A DNA stretch of 5,090 nucleotides, taken from assembly GCA_947177885.1 (NCBI GenBank), contig CAMWWF010000240.1, forward strand, positions 1-5,090, given 5' to 3'. Origin of the DNA: an uncultured Lachnospiraceae bacterium (lineage in GTDB: Bacteria > Bacillota_A > Clostridia > Lachnospirales > Lachnospiraceae). Every line of letters begins with the position of its first letter. The first letter of the stretch is position 1. Below are positions 1 through 4,251 of this stretch, in pieces. Below the pieces are notes generated by a model. It was not told where the DNA came from. It did not search any database and saw only the letters and a list, made by a program, of their open reading frames with translations. Made by a program: the position numbers and the translations under genes.

Positions 1-22
1 ATGTGATGTAAGTCTGATTCAT
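1..22 (-). CDS. Start of a downstream gene, cut by the window edge
   Basis: Only the first seven codons are visible and read MNQTYIT. The ATG at 22-20 lies one base after the TGA stop of the membrane protein gene (24-26). A strong ribosome binding site, AAGGAGG, sits at 38-32 with 9 nt spacing, inside the last codons of the preceding gene. This tight coupling indicates that it is the next cistron of the same operon as the lipid-anchored flavodoxin and the DUF4405-type protein. Too little is visible to name a product. The start signal is convincing; the continuation of the frame cannot be seen. Confidence 0.62.
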
Positions 23-23
23 T

Positions 24-734
24 TCAAAGTTCCTCCTTCTCAAAAATATATTTCTTTACTCTGCCAGGCGAATGTCCCCTGCTCCGATTCAGGCGGTGCA
101 ATAAAGCCGACATATAATACCCGATCACAGCAGACAGGCACATCACTGCAAAGTATTCCATAAAAAACAGCACCACCGGCTCTTCATAATCAAGGAATGC
201 AAACTGAACCTGCAGGAACATATAAAGGGCAAACTGCCTTTTGATAAACACACGTACCCCATAAGCTGCATAGAGCAGGAGAGCAAGCCGTAGCAAAACC
301 GATATTTTTTTATCTGCCATCACTTTTCCGGCAACAGGTATCCTGTTCCAGTAAATTCCAAGATGGAAAGACGCCAGTGCAAACACCCAATAGGATAAAG
401 CCAGATGCATAAGCCTTGCCACAGCCATACTGCCTTTTATATTCCATGGTGCATATCCTGACAGGATCACACTGCTTACTGCCAGAAAAACCATTGCCAG
501 CAGTAAAAGCAGGTTTGTAACTGTCCCTAATATCCGGTTTGCCGTGTAAGCTCCCTTCCCCAACGCCCGATGCCAGCCTGCATTCAGCAGGTGATGCAGG
601 AAAAACAGCAGGAACATTGTCAGGCCAAGCCATTCATGCAGTTTTCCTCCCATAAAAGCATAGGCCATTAGGCACGGCATCAAAATGACCATTACAAAAT
701 CCACACAGAGCCGTATTTTCTGCTTTGCCCGCAT
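24..734 (-). CDS. DUF4405-type integral membrane protein, probable di-heme b-type cytochrome
   Basis: This 236-residue protein is strongly hydrophobic, with likely membrane helices near residues 7-27, 33-51, 70-92, 106-127, 148-163 and 187-211 and a basic C-terminal tail. The motif HEWLG at 33-37, the HH pair at 47-48 and the MHLALSYW...FHLGIYW stretch at 109-129 resemble DUF4405 (cytochrome b-like) proteins; that family call is from memory. H33 and H47 lie 14 residues apart in helix 2, and H110 and H124 lie 14 apart in helix 4. This is the spacing of bis-histidine haem ligands in cytochrome b proteins, so two stacked haems across the membrane are plausible. The ATG start lies 6 nt after the stop of the lipoprotein flavodoxin gene, with GGAG 11 nt upstream inside that gene, which indicates translational coupling. 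The likely role, by inference, is to move electrons between the membrane or cytoplasm and the anchored flavodoxin. Confidence 0.85.
   Translation of the reverse strand: MRAKQKIRLCVDFVMVILMPCLMAYAFMGGKLHEWLGLTMFLLFFLHHLLNAGWHRALGKGAYTANRILGTVTNLLLLLAMVFLAVSSVILSGYAPWNIKGSMAVARLMHLALSYWVFALASFHLGIYWNRIPVAGKVMADKKISVLLRLALLLYAAYGVRVFIKRQFALYMFLQVQFAFLDYEEPVVLFFMEYFAVMCLSAVIGYYMSALLHRLNRSRGHSPGRVKKYIFEKEEL
32..38 (-). promoter_or_regulatory. Ribosome binding site of the left-edge gene
   Basis: AAGGAGG is a full match to the anti-Shine-Dalgarno core and lies 9 nt before the ATG at 22. It overlaps the 3' end of the membrane protein gene and is the main evidence that a further cistron begins here. 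Confidence 0.7.
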
Positions 735-740
735 CGCCTT

Positions 741-1433
741 TTAGTCTCCATCAGCAGGGCTTTCAAAGCCCAGTTCTTCCAGCCAGCCCACCACATCATC
801 TTCTGCACTGTCTACATTAGACCCCCTCACAGCCAGCCCCTTTTGCAGTTCCGCTTCCGGTATCAACGCTGCGATGTCACTTTCGCTCCGGCCAAGGGCG
901 CTTCCTTCATGGGTACAAAAGGGAATGACCGTCTTTCCCGCAAAATCATAGGACTCTAAAAATGTAAACATCGCCATGGGCATTGTGCCCCACCAGTTAG
1001 GAAACCCGATGAACACAGTCTGATACTTGTCCATATCTTCTACGGCTGAGGCAAGCTCCGGCCTCTCATCATTGTCCTGCTCCTCTTTTGCCACTTCAAT
1101 CAGATCATTGTATTCATCCGGATAAACAGTGACTGTTTCCACACGGAACAAATCGCCTTCGATATACCCTGCAATCATATTTGCAATCGTTTCTGTGTTG
1201 CCTGTTTTTGAAAAATATGCCACTAAAACATCATTTCCCCCAACAGGCTCTGTTGTGTCCGTCTCTTCTGATAATTCCAAAGCACTGCCAATTTCCTCTT
1301 CCTGTCCTTTCTGCTCCGATACCCTGCTGTCATCCGCAGCTGGAGCCGCACTGCCTGACCTTGGACTGCCGGCGCATGCTGTCAGTGAAAATATCATCAA
1401 GCCGGCTGACATAAGAAGTAGTATTTTTTTCAT
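741..1433 (-). CDS. Lipid-anchored flavodoxin-domain protein (flavodoxin A)
   Basis: The 230-residue product starts with a lipoprotein signal peptide: MKK, a hydrophobic core, and the lipobox LTAC ending at Cys20. A low-complexity linker rich in Ala, Ser, Asp and Glu (about 21-66) follows, then a Flavodoxin_4-like domain (about 67-223). Visible FMN elements are the phosphate loop SKTGNT at 75-80, GFPNWWG at 143-149 and PFCTHEGS at 171-178. The ATG at 1433 is preferred over the in-frame TTG at 1454, because it has AAAGGCAGG 9 nt upstream and puts the signal peptide at the N-terminus. Sec export and lipidation would place the domain on the outer face of the membrane, which is unusual for a flavodoxin. 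A consensus promoter lies just upstream, and the gene is coupled to the di-haem-like membrane protein, suggesting membrane or extracellular electron transfer. Flavin-bound reductase or flavin-scavenging roles remain possible. Confidence 0.92.
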   Translation of the reverse strand: MKKILLLMSAGLMIFSLTACAGSPRSGSAAPAADDSRVSEQKGQEEEIGSALELSEETDTTEPVGGNDVLVAYFSKTGNTETIANMIAGYIEGDLFRVETVTVYPDEYNDLIEVAKEEQDNDERPELASAVEDMDKYQTVFIGFPNWWGTMPMAMFTFLESYDFAGKTVIPFCTHEGSALGRSESDIAALIPEAELQKGLAVRGSNVDSAEDDVVGWLEELGFESPADGD

Positions 1434-1442
1434 ATGGTGATT

Positions 1443-1451
1443 CCTGCCTTT
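1443..1451 (-). promoter_or_regulatory. Ribosome binding site deciding the lipoprotein start
   Basis: AAAGGCAGG is an imperfect but clear Shine-Dalgarno sequence, 9 nt upstream of the ATG at 1433. The alternative in-frame TTG at 1454 lies upstream of it and would prepend seven residues (two His among them) to the signal peptide, so the ATG is favoured. Confidence 0.65.
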
Positions 1452-1498
1452 CAAGTGGTATTTTTATTTTCTTTGGGATATTTTTCATCCACAGACCT

Positions 1499-1527
1499 AT
1501 TATATTTTTCTGTACCGCCATACTCAA
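1499..1527 (-). promoter_or_regulatory. Sigma-A-type promoter for the lipoprotein flavodoxin unit
   Basis: On the minus strand a -35 box TTGAGT (1527-1522) is followed by an exact 17-nt spacer and a perfect -10 box TATAAT (1504-1499). Transcription would start near 1492, giving a leader of roughly 60 nt before the ATG at 1433. The promoter implies that flavodoxin A, the membrane protein and the left-edge gene can be expressed independently of the upstream aldo/keto reductase and flavodoxin genes. Confidence 0.8.
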
Positions 1528-1559
1528 CACCACATCCCCCCTGAATGCGGTTTATGCCA

Positions 1560-1578
1560 CACATTCTGCAAAAATGTG
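1560..1578 (-). promoter_or_regulatory. Inverted repeat upstream of the promoter, possible operator
   Basis: CACATT (1560-1565) and AATGTG (1573-1578) form an inverted repeat around a 7-nt centre, about 33 nt upstream of the -35 box. On the minus-strand RNA it can also fold as an 8-bp hairpin with one G-U pair and a UGC loop. The position suits an activator or repressor site, but there is no comparative support and it could be chance. Confidence 0.35.
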
Positions 1579-1585
1579 GTCTAAC

Positions 1586-1741
1586 TCAATTGAGCAGGGA
1601 AGACTCTCCCTGCCCGCTGTGCGCCCCGTGCGCCGCCTCAGCAGCATATTTCCTCTGCACGGGGCTGTGCATAGACAAAGCAGTGCCTCCAAAGAAGCGC
1701 TGCCCCGTTTTGTTCTGATTTTCTTTTTTTGTGTCAGACAT
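1586..1741 (-). CDS. Small ORF after flavodoxin B, doubtful (51 aa)
   Basis: The ATG at 1741 directly follows the TAA stop of flavodoxin B with no gap. AAAAGGAG lies at 1752-1745, only 3 nt before the ATG, which is short for efficient initiation. The product would begin MSDTKKENQNKTGQRFF and is polar, rich in Gly, Ala, His and Ser, without a recognisable domain, signal peptide or membrane segment. The frame stops at TGA (1588-1586) and then stays open for a further 44 codons to a TGA at 1453-1451. That extension contains CRMCG and GGCG, but it also overlaps the consensus promoter, which argues against it being coding. The ORF also contains a 9-bp inverted repeat at 1623-1665, more typical of structured non-coding sequence. 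It may be a coupled small protein, a decayed gene or a chance ORF. Confidence 0.3.
   Translation of the reverse strand: MSDTKKENQNKTGQRFFGGTALSMHSPVQRKYAAEAAHGAHSGQGESSLLN
1594..1613 (-). repeat. Perfect 7-bp inverted repeat beside a CTCAATTGAG palindrome
   Basis: GCAGGGA (1594-1600) and TCCCTGC (1607-1613) are perfect complements around a 6-nt loop. The 10-bp palindrome CTCAATTGAG at 1585-1594 abuts it and spans the TGA of the small ORF. No T-run follows on the minus strand, so a standard intrinsic terminator is unlikely. It may be RNA structure in the gap between the two transcription units. Confidence 0.45.
1623..1665 (-). repeat. Perfect 9-bp GC-rich inverted repeat
   Basis: GCCCCGTGC (1623-1631) and GCACGGGGC (1657-1665) are exact reverse complements separated by 25 nt. 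The arms lie within the doubtful small ORF. The repeat could form a stable stem in the transcript between flavodoxin B and flavodoxin A, possibly limiting read-through, but no T-run marks it as a terminator. Confidence 0.45.
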
Positions 1742-2254
1742 TTACTCCTTTTCTTCTTTTATAAGATCAGCTACACTCTCTGCCCATGCGTCAATGTCAG
1801 CCTCCGGGGTTTCCAAATGGTCTCCTCCCGAAGAATCAAATTTGACTTCCATTTCATACAGGAAATCAGCGCCTGCGCACTCCCTCTTGATATCCCTGAG
1901 CACATGCCCCGGCCATCCCCCATTCGTCATAAATGGGATCACCGTCTTACCCTTAAAATCCTGTGCTTTCACGAACGACAGGACCGCTGGAGCCATGGTA
2001 TACCACCATGTGGGTGTCCCGACAGCAATCACATCATAATCTTTGACAGAAAACGACAATGGGACAATCTCCGGTTGATACCCTCTATTCACTTCATCCT
2101 GTCCCTGCTTTACCACTTCATCATAACTGCCGGAATACGGAATCACTGTTTCAATCCTGTCCATATCCGCACCGGTAACTTTTTGCAGTTTTCGGGCAAT
2201 CCTTTCCGTGTTTCCGTTTGTCCATGAATAATAAACAATCAACATCTTCTTCAT
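1742..2254 (-). CDS. Cytosolic flavodoxin (flavodoxin B)
   Basis: This is a 170-residue single-domain flavodoxin with no signal peptide. It carries the phosphate-binding loop SWTNGNTE at 10-17, a TPTWWYT FMN-ring loop at 80-86 and PFMTNGG at 107-113. In flavodoxins A and C the last loop reads PFCTHEGS, so B is the divergent member of the trio and may use a different partner. The loop SWTNGNT carries one extra residue compared with the usual S-x-T-G-N-T. The start is taken at ATG 2254, which gives MKKMLIVYYSW. Upstream in-frame GTG (2269) and ATG (2266) overlap or abut the ribosome binding site AAAGGTG (2273-2267), so they are disfavoured; spacing to 2254 is 12 nt, rather long. It probably carries electrons or acts as an FMN-dependent reductase in the cytoplasm. 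Confidence 0.92.
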   Translation of the reverse strand: MKKMLIVYYSWTNGNTERIARKLQKVTGADMDRIETVIPYSGSYDEVVKQGQDEVNRGYQPEIVPLSFSVKDYDVIAVGTPTWWYTMAPAVLSFVKAQDFKGKTVIPFMTNGGWPGHVLRDIKRECAGADFLYEMEVKFDSSGGDHLETPEADIDAWAESVADLIKEEKE

Positions 2255-2312
2255 ATTGTTTCGCATCACCTTTCTTTATCACTCCACAGACCTTGTGGCT
2301 TTTTCAAACAAC

Positions 2313-2337
2313 GGATGCCCGGCTTCGCCAGACATCC
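2313..2337 (-). terminator. 11-bp RNA hairpin between flavodoxins C and B, weak terminator or attenuator
   Basis: On the minus-strand RNA, GGAUGUCUGGC pairs along its whole length with GCCGGGCAUCC around a GAA triloop, using two G-U wobbles. The plus-strand copy would instead have two C-A mismatches, so the structure favours the transcribed strand. The sequence after it, GTTGTTTG, is only partly T-rich, which fits partial termination or a stabilising element better than a full stop. It would let flavodoxin B be expressed at a different level from flavodoxin C. Confidence 0.5.
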
Positions 2338-2350
2338 TTATGTTCAAAAG

Positions 2351-2851
2351 TCAGATCCATTTACTGATAGTATCTCCGGCGGTATCTGCAAAACTGCCTT
2401 GCAGGGCAAGTCCCTTTGTCACCACCGCCCCTTTGCAAGTGCTTTGAATCTTTCCTTCGGTTCCGCTAAGACCGCTTCCTTCATGGGTGCAAAAAGGATG
2501 AATCGTCTTGCCGTTCCAGTCGAATTGTTCCAGAAAGGTATACACTGCCATGGGCATATCTCCCCAGTAATTTGGGAAACCCAGATAGATTTCATCATAC
2601 TTGTCAAGGCTGTCCGGCACGGAAACCAGTTCCGGTCTCGCCTTTGCCTGCAGATCCTCTTTTGCCTGTTGGATACAGGTGTTATAATCCGCAGCATAAG
2701 GGATTTTCTGCTCGATCTTAAATAAATCCGCGCCTGTCAGTTCAGAGATTATCTTTGCCACCTTTTCCGTATTGCCTACCGTGACATAACGGTAACCCCC
2801 GCTGAAATAATTCTCATCTGCCCTGGAATAAAACGCCACTAATTTTGCCAT
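2351..2851 (-). CDS. Cytosolic flavodoxin with an extended phosphate loop (flavodoxin C)
   Basis: This 166-residue protein is a Flavodoxin_4-like domain without a signal peptide. The first strand (KLVAFYSR) is followed by an insertion around 10-25 containing ADENYFSGGYRY before VGNTEK at 25-30, so the phosphate loop is split compared with the compact SKTGNT of flavodoxin A. GFPNYWGDMPMAVYTFLE at 91-108 and PFCTHEGSGLSG at 119-130 match flavodoxin A closely, marking the two as paralogues. The ATG at 2851 has a clear GGAGG at 2864-2860 with 8 nt spacing. That ribosome binding site lies one base after a cluster of four hairpins (2866-3001), so translation may be controlled by RNA structure. It sits downstream of an Fe-S aldo/keto reductase in the same direction, a plausible electron partner. 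Confidence 0.93.
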   Translation of the reverse strand: MAKLVAFYSRADENYFSGGYRYVTVGNTEKVAKIISELTGADLFKIEQKIPYAADYNTCIQQAKEDLQAKARPELVSVPDSLDKYDEIYLGFPNYWGDMPMAVYTFLEQFDWNGKTIHPFCTHEGSGLSGTEGKIQSTCKGAVVTKGLALQGSFADTAGDTISKWI

Positions 2852-2865
2852 AATCTAATCCTCCA

Positions 2866-3001
2866 TGTCAGAGCAGTTTACTGCGATGACACGCGATGAG
2901 AAATTCGCGTAGGCGATTTCTCATCTGCGCTCAGGGCATATTTGAGGCTCTGACTCAAATTGCCGGTTGATAAAATCAGCTATCAAGCTGATTTTTCAAC
3001 C
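2866..3001 (-). ncRNA. Four-hairpin structured element in the flavodoxin C leader (unknown class or palindromic repeat)
   Basis: Almost every base in this 136-nt stretch can pair. H1: GGTTGA-T-AAAATCAGC (2965-2980) with GCTGATTTT-TCAACC (2987-3001), 15 bp with one bulge. H2: GGCA-T-ATTTGAG (2935-2946) with CTCAAAT-TGCC (2954-2964), 11 bp, directly abutting H1. H3: CGC and GATGAGAAAT (2892-2904) with ATTTCTCATC and GCG (2916-2929), plus an inner CGC/GCG. H4: TGTCA and GCAGT (2866-2877) with ACTGC and TGACA (2880-2891). The 7-nt loop of H2 (2947-2953) is exactly complementary to 2868-2874 in H4, allowing a pseudoknot or a switch. On the minus strand H4 ends one base before GGAGG of flavodoxin C. 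It matches no riboswitch I recognise, including the FMN class. A dispersed palindromic repeat is a serious alternative. Confidence 0.6.
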
Positions 3002-3052
3002 TATTCTCCTTCCATCTTTTCCTGCATGATTGTTCCTGTTGTCACATCTGAG

Positions 3053-4162
3053 CTACATTCCAAACGCCTCCGCCACCAGCTTTAAATTCTCCACAATGGG
3101 CAGATGCTGCGGGCAGTGGTTCTCGCACTGTTTACATCCGATACAGTCCTGTGGTTTTCCGTGGGTCGCCGTCAGGTTTCCGTAGGTAGTGGCAAGCCCC
3201 GCCAGCAGGCCGAACTGCTTCTGGTTGTTATACAGTGCAAAATATTCGGGGATGGCAATCTTTTTCGGACATCCTGCAGTGCAGTAACGGCAGGCGGTAC
3301 AGGGAATGGCAATGCTGTCGTTGATGATCTGCACCGTTTTTGCTATGGTTTCCCTCTCCCCCTCCGTCAGAGGCCGGAAGTCCTTCATATAGCTGATGTT
3401 GTCCTCCACCTGTTCCAGATCGCTCATGCCGCTCAGAACCACCATGACCTGATCCAGGGATGCCGCAAAGCGGATTCCCCAGGAAGCGTTCCCGGCGTTT
3501 GGATCGGCTTCTTTCAGGATATTCTCTGCCACTTTCGGCAGGCGCACCAGCGCGCCGCCCTTCAACGGCTCCATGACCGTTACCTGTACGCCATGCTTTA
3601 CGCAGACTTCATAGCATTTGCGGGACTGGACGCTCTCATTTTCCCAGTCTATGTAATTGAGCTGGAGCTGCACCAGCTCTGTCTCCGGGTGGTCCGTCAG
3701 GATACGGTTCAGCATATCCGCATCGTCATGGTAGGAAAAACCGATGTGCCGGATCTTCCCCTCCGCTTTTTTCCGCACCATAAATTCAAACCCTTTTTGT
3801 TCCTGCACCGCGCCATACACGGACCGCCCCATGGCGTGGAGGAAATAATAATCAAAATAACCTACCTGGCACCGCGCAAGCTGCTCGTCAAAAATCCTTT
3901 CATAGTCCTCCGCACTTTTTACCATGAATACCGGCATCTTGGTGGTGATGGTAAAGGAATCCCTGGGATAACGCTTTGCCACCAGCTCGCCAAAGGCTTT
4001 CTCGCTGTTCCCTCCATGATAGACATAAGCCGTGTCGAAATAAGTAAATCCCTCCTCCATATACCTGTCGATCATGGCTTTTGTCTTGTCCATGTCCACG
4101 CTTGACCAGTCCTCCGGATCCGTCTGCGGCAGCCGCATCAGTCCAAAACCTAATTTTTTCAT
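3053..4162 (-). CDS. Aldo/keto reductase with C-terminal two-[4Fe-4S] ferredoxin tail
   Basis: The 369-residue product has an N-terminal aldo/keto reductase barrel (about 1-275) and an Fe-S tail (about 285-358). The AKR catalytic tetrad is visible as D43 and Y48 (FDTAYVYHG), K75 (TTKMP) and H109 (FLHAMG). The tail has two ferredoxin-type motifs: C288-x2-C291-x2-C294-x3-C298-P and C340-x2-C343-x2-C346-x3-C350-P. This architecture is known in anaerobes as a predicted oxidoreductase of the aldo/keto reductase family (COG1453-like, from memory); its substrate is not established. The clusters suggest that electrons can pass to or from a one-electron carrier such as the flavodoxin encoded next. The start at ATG 4162 is chosen because AAAGGAG lies 6 nt upstream and MKKLGFGLMRLP is a typical family N-terminus; an in-frame TTG at 4219 would add a hairpin-encoded extension. 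Confidence 0.94.
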   Translation of the reverse strand: MKKLGFGLMRLPQTDPEDWSSVDMDKTKAMIDRYMEEGFTYFDTAYVYHGGNSEKAFGELVAKRYPRDSFTITTKMPVFMVKSAEDYERIFDEQLARCQVGYFDYYFLHAMGRSVYGAVQEQKGFEFMVRKKAEGKIRHIGFSYHDDADMLNRILTDHPETELVQLQLNYIDWENESVQSRKCYEVCVKHGVQVTVMEPLKGGALVRLPKVAENILKEADPNAGNASWGIRFAASLDQVMVVLSGMSDLEQVEDNISYMKDFRPLTEGERETIAKTVQIINDSIAIPCTACRYCTAGCPKKIAIPEYFALYNNQKQFGLLAGLATTYGNLTATHGKPQDCIGCKQCENHCPQHLPIVENLKLVAEAFGM

Positions 4163-4168
4163 TTTCTG

Positions 4169-4175
4169 CTCCTTT
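4169..4175 (-). promoter_or_regulatory. Ribosome binding site deciding the Fe-S aldo/keto reductase start
   Basis: AAAGGAG lies 6 nt before the ATG at 4162. It settles the start in favour of that codon over the in-frame TTG at 4219, which has no comparable site upstream. Confidence 0.75.
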
Positions 4176-4197
4176 CTTCTCACGCTAACTCCCATCT

Positions 4198-4213
4198 GCC
4201 CGCTTAGGCGGGC
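4198..4213 (-). repeat. GC-rich 6-bp hairpin between the two aldo/keto reductase genes
   Basis: GCCCGC (4198-4203) and GCGGGC (4208-4213) pair around a 4-nt loop. No T-run follows on the minus strand, so it is not a standard terminator. Together with the palindrome at 4228-4249 it fills much of the 89-bp gap and may tune read-through or protect the downstream message. Confidence 0.45.
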
Positions 4214-4227
4214 GTACAAATCAGGAT

Positions 4228-4249
4228 GTGTGAAATTTTAATTTCACAC
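4228..4249 (-). promoter_or_regulatory. Perfect 10-2-10 palindrome, candidate operator
   Basis: GTGTGAAATT (4228-4237) and AATTTCACAC (4240-4249) are exact reverse complements around TT. The palindrome begins two bases after the stop of the upstream aldo/keto reductase on the transcribed strand. It lacks a following T-run on either strand, so a dimeric regulator site is at least as likely as an RNA hairpin. No -35/-10 pair could be placed convincingly beside it. Confidence 0.5.
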
Positions 4250-4251
4250 TA

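Noticed and set aside
1330..1533. A 67-codon minus-strand frame starting with GTG
   Set aside because: It overlaps the promoter and the signal peptide region of flavodoxin A in another frame, with no plausible start signal.
1574..2227. A 217-codon open frame on the plus strand
   Set aside because: It runs antisense through flavodoxin B and the structured gap. Its product has no recognisable features, whereas the minus-strand frame has clear flavodoxin motifs.
2284..2298. Small hairpin CCACA-GACCT-TGTGG followed by CTTTTTC on the plus strand, as a terminator
   Set aside because: The stem is only 5 bp, and no plus-strand gene exists for it to terminate.
2965..3001. Hairpin H1 as the intrinsic terminator of the Fe-S aldo/keto reductase
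   Set aside because: The stem is strong, but the following minus-strand sequence is GGCAATTTGAG with no T-run, and the T-rich part lies inside the stem. It fits better as part of the larger structured element.
2866..3001. CRISPR array
   Set aside because: The hairpins have unrelated sequences and there is no regularly spaced direct repeat.
2852..3052. FMN riboswitch upstream of flavodoxin C
   Set aside because: The conserved FMN aptamer motifs are not present, and the helices are arranged in series rather than around a central junction.
3104..4105. A 333-codon open frame on the plus strand
   Set aside because: It lies entirely antisense to the Fe-S aldo/keto reductase, whose catalytic and cluster motifs are intact. 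The plus-strand product shows no domain pattern.
4163..4219. N-terminal extension of the Fe-S aldo/keto reductase from TTG 4219
   Set aside because: The extension spans a hairpin and has no ribosome binding site, while the ATG at 4162 has AAAGGAG at ideal spacing and a typical family N-terminus.
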